A stretch of 64,000 nucleotides of DNA, taken from positions 310,001 to 374,000 of the forward strand of contig CP053031.1 in assembly GCA_021496505.1 (NCBI GenBank), in the 5' to 3' direction. The position numbers were made by a program, and so were the translations under genes. The DNA comes from Thermoleophilia bacterium SCSIO 60948 (lineage in GTDB: Bacteria; Actinomycetota; Thermoleophilia; Solirubrobacterales; 70-9). Each line of letters opens with the position of its first letter. Within the stretch, counting starts at the first letter, position 1. The notes beneath the pieces were generated by a model. The model did not search any database. It was not told where the DNA came from and saw nothing but the letters and a program-made list of their open reading frames with translations. Below, in pieces: positions 24,006-31,378 of the stretch.

Positions 24006-25016
24006 TCAGTCCCCGGCGCCGGTGTCCGGCAACGTGAGGGTCGCGAACACCGCGCGGTGGTCGGTCCCGTCGACGCTCGCGGTTCCGTAGCCCGATACGC
24101 CCGCCCGCTCGCTCACGAGCAGGTGGTCGATAGTGACGGGCGGATAGACCGACCCGACCGGCCAGGTGGGCGCGAGGCCGGCGCCGTCGGCGTCGGCGGC
24201 GTCGACGTAGCCGCGGTCGATCACGTCGCGAAGCTGCGCGTGGTCGAGCGTCGCGTTGAAGTCGCCGGCGAGCAGGCTGAACGTCGTGGGCTGGCGGCTC
24301 GCCGGGGGCAGCGCGGCGAGGCCGTCGATCCAGCGCGGGGTCCACGAGGCGTGGACGGGTGGGCGGACGTGGACGGCCGTCGTGTCGAGCCGCGCGCCGC
24401 CCGGTAGGCGAATGAGCGCGCGCGCCTGGGGCTCGTCGAGGATCGCGGGCGCGACTCCGGGCAGCGGCTCGAGCGGGTGGGTCGACCAGATCGCGGTCCC
24501 GCCGGCGCCGGCGGAGACGTTGCGCTCGCTGTGTGCGAGCAGTTCGTCGATGCCGCCGCGCTCGAGCGCCTCGGCCGCGGGCGCGTCGATCTCCTGCAAC
24601 GAGACCACGTCCGGCCGCTCGCGCTCGATCAGGTCGATGACCGCGCGCGGATCGGCGCGGCCGAACTCGAGGTTGAGGCTGAGGACCCGGACCTCCATCC
24701 CGGCGACGTCGCTCGAGCCCGAGACCTGCCGCGGCACCACCGCGACGGCGACGAGCCCGAACGCCGCCAGCGCGAGCAGCGCCGGCGCGCGCCGGCGCGC
24801 GACGAAAGCGACCACTCCGACGAGGAGCGCGGCGGCGCCGACATAGGGCGTAACCGCGATCAGGACGGTCAGCGGATAGCCGACGTCGACGCCCGCGACT
24901 CGCAGCAGAGCGGTCGCCAAGCACGCCAGCGCCGCCGTCCAGAGGACGACGGCGAGCGCGAGCGCGGCGAACCTGCGCGCCCCATCTCGGACGCCTGCAG
25001 AGCCCATGTGCCGCAT
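24006..25016 (-). CDS. Membrane-anchored endonuclease/exonuclease/phosphatase-family protein
   Basis: 336 residues. Three hydrophobic helices occupy about residues 15-95, then an extracytoplasmic EEP domain. Its motifs are L-N-L-E-F-G (metal Asn), D-V-V-S-L-Q-E-I-D (catalytic Glu), H-V-R-P-P, L-A-G-D-F-N-A-T and the final D-G-T-D-H-R-A-V with the general base pair Asp-His. Relatives cleave phosphodiesters in lipids or nucleic acids; the target here is unknown. An ATG at 25007 is an alternative start. Confidence 0.85.
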   Translation of the reverse strand: MRHMGSAGVRDGARRFAALALAVVLWTAALACLATALLRVAGVDVGYPLTVLIAVTPYVGAAALLVGVVAFVARRRAPALLALAAFGLVAVAVVPRQVSGSSDVAGMEVRVLSLNLEFGRADPRAVIDLIERERPDVVSLQEIDAPAAEALERGGIDELLAHSERNVSAGAGGTAIWSTHPLEPLPGVAPAILDEPQARALIRLPGGARLDTTAVHVRPPVHASWTPRWIDGLAALPPASRQPTTFSLLAGDFNATLDHAQLRDVIDRGYVDAADADGAGLAPTWPVGSVYPPVTIDHLLVSERAGVSGYGTASVDGTDHRAVFATLTLPDTGAGD

Positions 25017-25100
25017 CTAACCCGGACTCCGTAAGCCTCGGTTTAATCGCCGGCCGCGCGGCCCCCGCGAGCGCTCCGAGCCGCGCTACGGTCTCGGTCG

Positions 25101-25910
25101 ATGTCGGAGCTCGCGCTCTACATAAAGGAAGGCCCGCACGCCGGCGAGGAGCACCTGATCGACGGCGATCTCGTGCTCGGACGCGAGGCGTCGAGCGTCG
25201 ACGTGCTGATCGACGACAAGGGGGTCTCGCGCCGCCACGCCTCGGTCATGGTCGAGGGCGCGACCGCCGTCCTTCGCGATCTCGACTCGTCCAACGGCAC
25301 CTACGTCAACGGCGAGATGGTCGACGCGCCGCGGCGCCTGCGATCGGGCGACGTGATCCAGGTCGGCCAGACCGAGATCGAGCTGCGCTCCGGCGCCGAC
25401 ACGACCCGCGTGATCGCACCGGCCGCCGCCGCCTCGCCGACCGAGATCGTCACCCCGCCCTCCAACCGCCCCGCTCCGCCGCCCCCCGCACCGCCGCCGG
25501 CCCCGATCTACACGGGTGGCCAGGACTCGCGCCGCCCGGCCGAGCCGGTCGCCGACGACCGCGGTCAGATCGACGACGAGGAGAACTGGCCGGCGGTCGC
25601 GGCGATCTGCGTCGGTGCGCTGGCGCTCGGCCTGCTGATCGTCTCGTTCGGCGCGCTGTTCCCGTTCTCGCTCGCGATGGGGATCGGGGCGATCATCGCC
25701 GGGCGCTTCGGCAAGCGGATGGTCACCAGCGGTCGCAGCACCCGCTTCTACGGGCTCGCGCGCTGGGGCGGGCGCCTCGGCTGGTGGTCGGTCGTGCTGA
25801 GCATCATCGCCCTGATCCTGCTCGTCGTCGTCGCGCGCCTGCTCGACATCGCCGGCGACAACCTCGGCGACCTGATCGATCAGGCCGAGCAGGCGATCCA
25901 GGACCTCTGA
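25101..25910 (+). CDS. FHA-domain membrane protein
   Basis: 269 residues. An N-terminal forkhead-associated domain (about residues 20-95) shows L-G-R-E, G-V-S-R-R-H-A and D-S-S-N-G-T-Y-V-N-G, the phosphothreonine-binding residues. A Pro-rich linker (about 110-145) leads to two C-terminal TM regions resembling DUF4190 (N-W-P-A-V-A-A-I-C; G-A-I-I-A-G-R). It likely docks a Ser/Thr-phosphorylated partner at the membrane; no kinase gene is adjacent. Only 4 bp separate it from the next gene, so both form an operon. Confidence 0.88.
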   Translation: MSELALYIKEGPHAGEEHLIDGDLVLGREASSVDVLIDDKGVSRRHASVMVEGATAVLRDLDSSNGTYVNGEMVDAPRRLRSGDVIQVGQTEIELRSGADTTRVIAPAAAASPTEIVTPPSNRPAPPPPAPPPAPIYTGGQDSRRPAEPVADDRGQIDDEENWPAVAAICVGALALGLLIVSFGALFPFSLAMGIGAIIAGRFGKRMVTSGRSTRFYGLARWGGRLGWWSVVLSIIALILLVVVARLLDIAGDNLGDLIDQAEQAIQDL

Positions 25911-25914
25911 TCCG

Positions 25915-27027
25915 GTGAGCATCGAGAGCGAAGCGACGCCCGGCTCCGAGCACGCGACAAGGGTCTCCGACCGCGCCGAGCCGCGCGGGTTTGCATCCGA
26001 CAATCACGCCGGCGCCCACCCCGAGGTCCTCGCCGCGCTCAACTCCGCCAACACCGGCTACGCCTCCGCCTACGGCGACGACGCCTGGACCGAGGCCGCG
26101 CGCGAGGTGTTCCGCGACCAGCTCGGCCCCGACGCCGAGGCGTTCTTCGTCTTCAACGGCACCGCCGCCAACGTGCTCTCGCTCGAGGCCGTCGCGCCAC
26201 GCTCGCGCCAGGCGGTCATCTGCGCCGAGTCCGCGCACCTGAACGTCGACGAGGCTGGAGCGCCCGAGCGCCACGCCGGGCTCAAGCTGCTCGCCCGCCC
26301 GACCCCGCACGGCAAGCTCTCTGTCGCCGACATCGCGCACTGGGACGGCAACCACGGCGACGTCCACCGCGGCCAACCGATCGCGGTCACGATCACGCAG
26401 TCGACGGAGCTCGGAACGGTCTATTCGCTCGACGAGATCCGGGCCCTCGCCGACGCCGCGCACGAGCGCGACATGCTGCTCCACATCGACGGCTCGCGGA
26501 TCGGTAACGCCGCGGCATCGCTCGGCTGCACGTTGCGCGAGACGACCACCGACGCCGGCGCCGACGTGGTCTCGTTCGGCGGCACGAAGAGCGGGATGGT
26601 CTTCGGCGAGGCCGTCGTGTTCCTGCGGCCCGGCCTGTCGGATCTGTTCGAGGTCGGCCGCAAGGCGGGGATGCAGCTCGCCTCGAAGATGCGCTTCGTC
26701 GCGGCCCAGTTCGAGGCGATGCTCGGGCCGTCGGAGCTCTGGCTGCTCGGCGCGACCCACGCCAACGAGATGGCGGGCCGGCTCGCCGCGGCCGTGCGCG
26801 ACCTCGACGGGCTCGAGATCACGCACCCGGTCGAAGCCAACGCCGTGTTCGCGACGCTGCCTCAGACCGCGATCGACCGGCTCCACTCCGAGCTCGGCGA
26901 GCACGCGTTCTACGTCTGGGACTTCGACACCCGCGAGGTGCGCTGGATGTGCTCGTGGGAGACGACCGCCGAAGACGTCGACCGCTTCGCCGAGCGCGTC
27001 GCGGCGGCGCTCGGCCAGGACGGCTGA
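25915..27027 (+). CDS. PLP-dependent low-specificity threonine aldolase-like enzyme
   Basis: 370 residues from GTG. It matches the beta-eliminating lyase/threonine aldolase group: F-A-S-D-N-H-A-G-A-H-P near residue 24, Y-G-D-D-A-W-T, F-V-F-N-G-T-A-A-N, E-S-A-H, H-I-D-G-S-R-I-G-N-A and the PLP lysine in S-F-G-G-T-K-S-G. It probably cleaves threonine/allo-threonine to glycine and acetaldehyde. A-N at the N-terminal loop and the length are usual for the family. Confidence 0.9.
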   Translation: MSIESEATPGSEHATRVSDRAEPRGFASDNHAGAHPEVLAALNSANTGYASAYGDDAWTEAAREVFRDQLGPDAEAFFVFNGTAANVLSLEAVAPRSRQAVICAESAHLNVDEAGAPERHAGLKLLARPTPHGKLSVADIAHWDGNHGDVHRGQPIAVTITQSTELGTVYSLDEIRALADAAHERDMLLHIDGSRIGNAAASLGCTLRETTTDAGADVVSFGGTKSGMVFGEAVVFLRPGLSDLFEVGRKAGMQLASKMRFVAAQFEAMLGPSELWLLGATHANEMAGRLAAAVRDLDGLEITHPVEANAVFATLPQTAIDRLHSELGEHAFYVWDFDTREVRWMCSWETTAEDVDRFAERVAAALGQDG

Positions 27028-27040
27028 AGCCCCGCGCGGG

Positions 27041-27259
27041 CTAGCCGGCGCGCGAGCGCGCGGCGACGCTCTGCTCGAGCTCGGTCAATGAGAGCGTCAG
27101 CGCCACCCGCTGCTCGACGCTCAGGCGCTCGTCCTCGACGAGCGGCCAGAGCAACGACAGCGCGCCGTGGTCGAGACTGAAGACCGGCTCCTCGCGAACC
27201 ACGAACGCCGGCGCTCCGGCGTCCCTCTCGCACGCATCCCTGGTTCGCATCGGCGGCAT
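27041..27259 (-). CDS. Small hypothetical protein
   Basis: 72 residues, no recognised family. It has G/C-ending codons, is acidic and helical (L-S-V-E-Q-R-V-A-L-T-L-S-L-T-E-L-E-Q-S-V) and lies in a gap between the aldolase and tRNA-Thr with no competing gene. No strong ribosome site is seen, so it might also be a chance frame. Confidence 0.4.
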   Translation of the reverse strand: MPPMRTRDACERDAGAPAFVVREEPVFSLDHGALSLLWPLVEDERLSVEQRVALTLSLTELEQSVAARSRAG

Positions 27260-27345
27260 TGTTCAGGAAACCCTGAGCCGATGTGCCGGTTCGCTGACCG
27301 CGGCTTCCGGGGCGGCCGATGCGCCGCTAGAGTCCGCCGCTCCAA

Positions 27346-27418
27346 GCCCGGATAGCTCAGTTGGTAGAGCACCTCCATGGTAAGGAGGGGGTCACCGGTT
27401 CAAGTCCGGTTCCGGGCT
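27346..27418 (+). tRNA. tRNA-Thr (GGT)
   Basis: Acceptor GCCCGGA/TCCGGGC, D arm AGCTCAGTTGGTAGAGC, anticodon stem CCTCC/GGAGG around ATGGTAA (anticodon GGT, codons ACC/ACU), T arm CCGGTTCAAGTCCGG, discriminator T. CCA is not encoded. It is the second tRNA-Thr in the window and differs in sequence from the CGT isoacceptor. Confidence 0.95.
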
Positions 27419-27431
27419 CCTCGAGGGATTT

Positions 27432-27450
27432 ACGCGAGGCGCCCTCGCGT
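27432..27450. terminator. Hairpin between tRNA-Thr and TetR gene
   Basis: Perfect 8-bp arms ACGCGAGG/CCTCGCGT with a CGC loop, directly after tRNA-Thr and ending on the last base of the convergent TetR gene. Probably ends transcription from one or both sides; no clear U-run. Confidence 0.45.
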
Positions 27451-27998
27451 CAGCCGACGAGTCGCGCGATCGCCCGCTCGAGCGCGCCCTTGTCGAGCGT
27501 TCCGCTGATCACCGCGGCGGTCAGGTAGCCGTCGAGAAGCGCAGTGATCGAGGTGGCCGCCTCGGCGCCGGCCAGCGGCTCGATCAGCTCGTGGAGCGAG
27601 TCCGTCCATTCGCGCGCCGCCTCGCGCAGCCGCTCGTCGCGCGCCGAGGCCATATAGACCTCGAGGTCGATCAACGCGGCGTCGCGATCGGAGTCGAGGT
27701 AGCGCTCAGCGGCAGCCGCGATGGCCGGGGCGAGATCCTCGGCCGTGCGCACCCGCTCGGCCACGCCCGCCACCCACTCCGCCGACTCGCGCCGAGCGAG
27801 CTCGACGGCCTCGCCGAGCAGGTCGGGGAGGGTGGGGAAGTAGTAGGTCGTCGAACCGAGAGGGACGTCGGCGAGCTCGGCGATCCGGCGGTGCGTGACG
27901 TTGTCGTAGCCGTAGCGCGCGATCGCCTCGAGCGCGGCCGCGACGATCGCGCGCCGGCGCGCCTCGGGGTCGCGGCCGGCGCCGGCGCGAGAGCTCAG
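27450..27998 (-). CDS. TetR-family repressor of SMR efflux operon
   Basis: About 182 residues. No ATG/GTG is available near the N terminus; the coordinate uses a CTG at 27998 overlapping the SMR stop (CTGA), which is a guess. The helix-turn-helix is clear: A-I-A-R-Y-G-Y-D-N-V-T-H-R-R-I-A-E-L-A-D-V-P-L-G-S-T-T-Y-Y-F, followed by a helical effector domain. It is second in the operon after the SMR gene, and the tandem palindromes at 28348-28375 are its likely operator. Confidence 0.82.
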   Translation of the reverse strand: MSSRAGAGRDPEARRRAIVAAALEAIARYGYDNVTHRRIAELADVPLGSTTYYFPTLPDLLGEAVELARRESAEWVAGVAERVRTAEDLAPAIAAAAERYLDSDRDAALIDLEVYMASARDERLREAAREWTDSLHELIEPLAGAEAATSITALLDGYLTAAVISGTLDKGALERAIARLVG

Positions 27999-28315
27999 TG
28001 CGATCCCGAGAGGTTGAGCAGCACGACGCCGGAGGCTACGAGCAGGACGCCGCCGAACTTCGCGAGCGTCGCCGCCTCGCCGAGCGCGAGCACCCCGATC
28101 GTCGCGATCGCCACTGTGCCGACGCCCGCCCACACCGCATAGGTGAACCCGATCTCGAGCTCACGGACGACCTGGGTCAGCAGGAATATCGACAGCGCGT
28201 AGGCACCGAGCATCGCGACCGTCGGCAACGGCCGGGTGAGCCCCTCGGTCGCCTTGAGCAGGCTGCTTCCGAAGACCTCGAGGGCGATGGCGATGGCGAG
28301 CAGCAGGTACGGCAT
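27995..28315 (-). CDS. Small multidrug resistance (SMR/EmrE-like) transporter
   Basis: 106 residues, four TM helices. SMR hallmarks: A-I-A-L-E-V-F-G-S-S-L-L-K with the essential membrane Glu at about residue 13 in helix 1, and G-F-T-Y-A-V-W-A-G-V-G-T in helix 3. Such proteins act as dimers exchanging protons for cationic drugs or guanidinium. It is first in an operon with a TetR regulator. AAGGGA precedes the ATG, and a double palindrome lies 33-60 bp upstream. Confidence 0.93.
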   Translation of the reverse strand: MPYLLLAIAIALEVFGSSLLKATEGLTRPLPTVAMLGAYALSIFLLTQVVRELEIGFTYAVWAGVGTVAIATIGVLALGEAATLAKFGGVLLVASGVVLLNLSGSH

Positions 28316-28347
28316 GAGGGGAATCCCTTCCTCTCGTTGAGTCGAGG

Positions 28348-28375
28348 TGTACGAACGTACATGTACAAGTGTACA
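28348..28375 (-). promoter_or_regulatory. Two abutting palindromic operators upstream of SMR gene
   Basis: TGTACGAACGTACA (28348-28361) is directly followed by TGTACAAGTGTACA (28362-28375): two 14-bp TGTAC-N4-GTACA sites with no gap. Such a double site upstream of an efflux-TetR operon suits cooperative binding of two repressor dimers. Confidence 0.75.
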
Positions 28376-28413
28376 TCGAGCTTGGCGAGGCGCGGTGGGG
28401 CGCGAGGCGATCG

Positions 28414-28450
28414 CTCGAGGTTGACGCTTGTGTGAAAGGTCAAGCTCGAT
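28414..28450. repeat. Left hairpin bounding the AbiEi/DUF559-like gene
   Basis: 37-nt imperfect inverted repeat with arms around TCGAGGTTGAC and GTCAAGCTCGA. It matches the right hairpin (29390-29426) at 27 of 37 aligned positions in the same orientation. The GTG start at 28432 falls in the middle of it. Confidence 0.7.
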
Positions 28451-29400
28451 CTCGGCTGAGCCCGTCCGCGCTCGACGCGCGGATCGAGTCGGCCGCGCGG
28501 CCGCAGCGCGGGGCGGTCCGGCGCAGCCAGCTGTTGGCCGCGGAGGTTCTGCCGCAGTCGATCGACACTCGGGTTCGGGCCGGCCGCCTGATCGTGTTCG
28601 CGCGCGGCATCTACGTCCTGGCGTCCGCCCCGGACCGTGAGGAAGCCGAGGCGATGGCTGCACTGCTCTGGGCCGGGGACCGGTCGGCGCTCAGCCACCT
28701 CGCCGCTGCGCGATTGGATGCTCTCCCGATCCCCGATCGGCTGTTCGCCGAACCGCGATTCCCGATCGACGTGACGGCTCAGGGTCTACGCAGGGCGAGG
28801 CGGCGCCGCGTCCGGGTCCATTCGACCAAGCTCGCCTCGGACGAGACCAAGGGCAAGGGGCCGCTGCGCCTGACCCGAGCCCTGCGGACGATCGCTGACC
28901 TCTCGCCGTTGATGGGCGCGCGGGAGGTCGAGCAGACCGTCGCCACGTGTCTGAGACGGGGGATGTTCGACCGCGAGGCGATCTCACTCCACGTCGAGCG
29001 CCACCCGCGCACCGCCGGCACGGCGGCGATGCGTCCCTTCCCATCGAGTGTCCCGGCGATGACTCGATCTGAGGCCGAGGAGTTGTTACGGGCGCTCCTG
29101 TCTGCCGCCGGAGAGCCGCCTCCGCGGATGAACCATCGAGTCGAGGGCAGGGAGGTCGATGCCTTCTGGCCGCGAGAGCGACTCGTGATCGAGGTCCAGA
29201 GCAGGCAGTGGCACGGCGGCGAGCACGCGCTCGAAGCCGACGCCGAGAAGGCCGCTCTGCTCGCCGCGCTCGGCTACGTGGTCCTCCCGGTGACCGCCAC
29301 CCAGCTGATCAAGAGCCCCGCCTCCGTAACGAGCTGCGTGATCCACGCCCTCACGCGCCTTCGCCAGGGCCCGGCCGCGCGCGGTTCAGATCGAGGTTGA
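28432..29400 (+). CDS. AbiEi-antitoxin-like / DUF559 endonuclease-fold protein
   Basis: 322 residues from the GTG at 28432; an ATG at 28369 is in frame but lies in the SMR operator. The N-terminal half looks like the AbiEi winged-helix domain (R-R-S-Q-L-L-A-A-E, G-R-L-I-V-F-A-R-G-I-Y-V-L, A-L-S-H-L-A-A-A-R-L). The C-terminal about 100 residues look like the Vsr/PD-(D/E)XK-related DUF559 type: V-D-A-F-W-P, L-V-I-E-V-Q-S-R-Q-W-H-G-G-E, L-A-A-L-G-Y-V-V-L. E-V-Q replaces the usual E-x-D/K. Start and stop lie inside two similar hairpins, suggesting a mobile cassette. No partner toxin gene is adjacent. Confidence 0.78.
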   Translation: MKGQARSRLSPSALDARIESAARPQRGAVRRSQLLAAEVLPQSIDTRVRAGRLIVFARGIYVLASAPDREEAEAMAALLWAGDRSALSHLAAARLDALPIPDRLFAEPRFPIDVTAQGLRRARRRRVRVHSTKLASDETKGKGPLRLTRALRTIADLSPLMGAREVEQTVATCLRRGMFDREAISLHVERHPRTAGTAAMRPFPSSVPAMTRSEAEELLRALLSAAGEPPPRMNHRVEGREVDAFWPRERLVIEVQSRQWHGGEHALEADAEKAALLAALGYVVLPVTATQLIKSPASVTSCVIHALTRLRQGPAARGSDRG

Positions 29401-29427
29401 CCTTTCGCGGAAGCGTCAACCTCGATC
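29389..29427. repeat. Right hairpin bounding the AbiEi/DUF559-like gene
   Basis: Perfect 13-bp arms GATCGAGGTTGAC (29389-29401) and GTCAACCTCGATC (29415-29427). The gene's TGA (29398-29400) is inside the left arm. It could act as a terminator, but its kinship with the left hairpin suggests a boundary repeat. Confidence 0.8.
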
Positions 29428-29528
29428 GGATCCCTTCGTCGACCCCGGGCGCCCAGGGCGGCAGTCCGGCAGGCGAGCTGAACCCCACCCGCCACCGCTC
29501 GCCCCCCGAATCCGCCAAGATCACCCCG

Positions 29529-30365
29529 ATGCGCCTGGGCACCGCGATCACTCCCGACGAGACCGTGCCGGTCCTCGTCACCGACGCCGGGCTGCACCCG
29601 CTCGAGGGCCGGCCGAGCCTCCTCGACTGGATCGCCGGGCCGCGCGAGGAGCTCGAGGACGCCGCGATCGCGGCGCAGCGCGCGCCGCACCTGCACGGCG
29701 CCCGGCTGACCGCGCCGATCCGGCCGCCGAAGATCGTCGCGATCGGGCTGAACTACCAAGACCACATCCGCGAGCAGGGGGCCGATGCGCCCGAGCGCCC
29801 GCTCGTCTTCGCGAAGTTCCCGTCCTGCGTCATCGGCGACGGCGATCCGATCCCGATCGACCCCGAGGTCACCGGGAAGGTCGACTGGGAGGTCGAGCTC
29901 GGCGTCGTCGTCGGGAGTCCGATCACGCGGGCGAGCGAGGACGAGGTCATGGACTCGGTCTTCGGCTACACGGTCGCCAACGACGTCACCGCTCGCGACC
30001 TCCAGCGCTCGGACCGCCAGTGGACGCGCGCGAAGAGCCTCGACGGCTTCTGCCCGCTCGGACCCGTCGTCGTCACAGCCGACGCGATCTCTCAACCACA
30101 GAACCTGAAGCTGCGCACGAAGGTCAACGGCGAGACGATGCAGGACTCGTCGACCTCCGAGATGCTCTTCGGGATCGCGAAGCTCCTCGCCTACTGCTCG
30201 CACGGATTCAGCTTCGAGCCCGGCGACCTGCTGCTGACCGGCACGCCCTGGGGCGTCGGCGCGTACATGGATCCGCGTCGCTTCCTCGCGCCGGGGGACG
30301 AGGTCGAGGTCGAGGTCGAGGCGATCGGGTCGCTGACGAACCCGGTCGTCGCGGTCGGCGACTAG
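29529..30365 (+). CDS. Fumarylacetoacetate hydrolase-family enzyme
   Basis: 278 residues from the ATG at 29529. The FAH fold is supported by V-A-I-G-L-N-Y-Q-D-H near residue 73, K-F-P-S-C-V-I-G, the metal-binding D-W-E-V-E-L-G-V-V (Glu, Glu) and Y-T-V-A-N-D-V-T-A-R-D, with G-D-L-L-L-T-G-T-P-W-G-V-G near the end. Members hydrolyse or decarboxylate acyl-pyruvates and related catabolic intermediates; the substrate cannot be fixed. It converges with a TetR gene (4-bp overlap). Confidence 0.9.
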   Translation: MRLGTAITPDETVPVLVTDAGLHPLEGRPSLLDWIAGPREELEDAAIAAQRAPHLHGARLTAPIRPPKIVAIGLNYQDHIREQGADAPERPLVFAKFPSCVIGDGDPIPIDPEVTGKVDWEVELGVVVGSPITRASEDEVMDSVFGYTVANDVTARDLQRSDRQWTRAKSLDGFCPLGPVVVTADAISQPQNLKLRTKVNGETMQDSSTSEMLFGIAKLLAYCSHGFSFEPGDLLLTGTPWGVGAYMDPRRFLAPGDEVEVEVEAIGSLTNPVVAVGD

Positions 30366-30982
30366 ACGGCCGGTTCCGGGTCGCGGGCCCGCGCCATCGC
30401 ATCGGCGAGGTGGCGGGTCAGGACGTCGAGCGACTCGTTCTCGAACGGCACGTTCATCGAGACGTGCAGGTAGAGGAACCGGGCGAGCAGCATGAAGCCG
30501 ATCCGCACCTCCTCGATCGCGAGCGGCGAGGGTTCGTGGCCGAGCCGTCGCGTCTCAGCGAGGAAGGCCTCCGCGGCCATGAACTGAACATCGACGAGCT
30601 CCGCCGCGAGCTTTCGCTGGTCCGTCCGGTACTCGATCGAGATCACGGTCAGGCTGCTGTTGCCCTGCCAGCGCTCGACGATCCGGTCGAGCCAGCGGCG
30701 GACCTCTGCCGTGTTCGCCGGGTCGATGTTGGCGAGCTCGATCCAGAGATCGGTCAGCGTCGCGAGCTCGTCGACCGCGATCGCGTTGGCGAGCTCGGCG
30801 CGCGAGGCGAAGTGGAGGTAGAAGGTCGAGCGGCCGATCCGGGCGCGCTCGGCGACGTCCTCGATCGACATCGCCTCGAATCCGGACTCGGCGATCAGCT
30901 CACGCGCCGCGGCGGTGATCCGCTTGCGCGTCTGGCGAGCGCGGGCGCCGGCGTCGGCCTCGGTGGCGGTGCCCCGGGTCAT
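30362..30982 (-). CDS. TetR-family transcriptional regulator
   Basis: 206 residues. Helix-turn-helix: I-T-A-A-A-R-E-L-I-A-E-S-G-F-E-A, I-E-D-V-A-E-R-A-R-I-G-R-S-T-F-Y-L-H-F-A-S-R. A long helical ligand domain follows. Its gene faces away from the flavin monooxygenase across a 396-bp gap that carries three inverted repeats, so it may regulate that gene. Similar in pattern to the TetR at 37036-37638. Confidence 0.9.
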   Translation of the reverse strand: MTRGTATEADAGARARQTRKRITAAARELIAESGFEAMSIEDVAERARIGRSTFYLHFASRAELANAIAVDELATLTDLWIELANIDPANTAEVRRWLDRIVERWQGNSSLTVISIEYRTDQRKLAAELVDVQFMAAEAFLAETRRLGHEPSPLAIEEVRIGFMLLARFLYLHVSMNVPFENESLDVLTRHLADAMARARDPEPAV

Positions 30983-31378
30983 CTCCTGTGCCCCATGCCC
31001 TGCGCGCGCGGCTGGACGCAGCCTCCGAGCCAGTCCGTCCCGGGCCCGACCGAGTACCCCCCGACTCCCATGGTCAGGGAACTTTACGCCATGCCTGAAA
31101 CCGGTTCAGCCAGTCCTGGGTGTGGACCCGGCGCACCCGGCCGGTCCCGCGCGGGCGCCGCACTGGCAAATCGATTCGGCGCCGTCGCGTCCGGCTCGGG
31201 ACCGCGGCAGCGGTCGCGCCCCCTCGGAAGTTAGACTCGCGTCCACTAACTGAACGGGCGTTGGCAAGGGGGTCACGCCTGTCAGTCAGATGCGAATCGG
31301 TCGGCGCCTCGCGCGCCGCCGGTTCGCGACGCCGAGATCAGCTTCTGGAAATCCTGCGTTCCAGATACGCTGGGGGTC
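30983..31378. promoter_or_regulatory. 396-bp divergent intergenic region with inverted repeats
   Basis: Between TetR and the monooxygenase. It holds CTGAA-ACCGG-TTCAG (31095-31109, with a perfect AACCGGTT core), AGTTAG-N11-CTAACT (31229-31251) and CTGGAA-N8-TTCCAG (31345-31364). The last ends 14 bp before the monooxygenase ATG. These are candidate operators or promoter elements; no protein or RNA gene was recognised. Confidence 0.45.
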
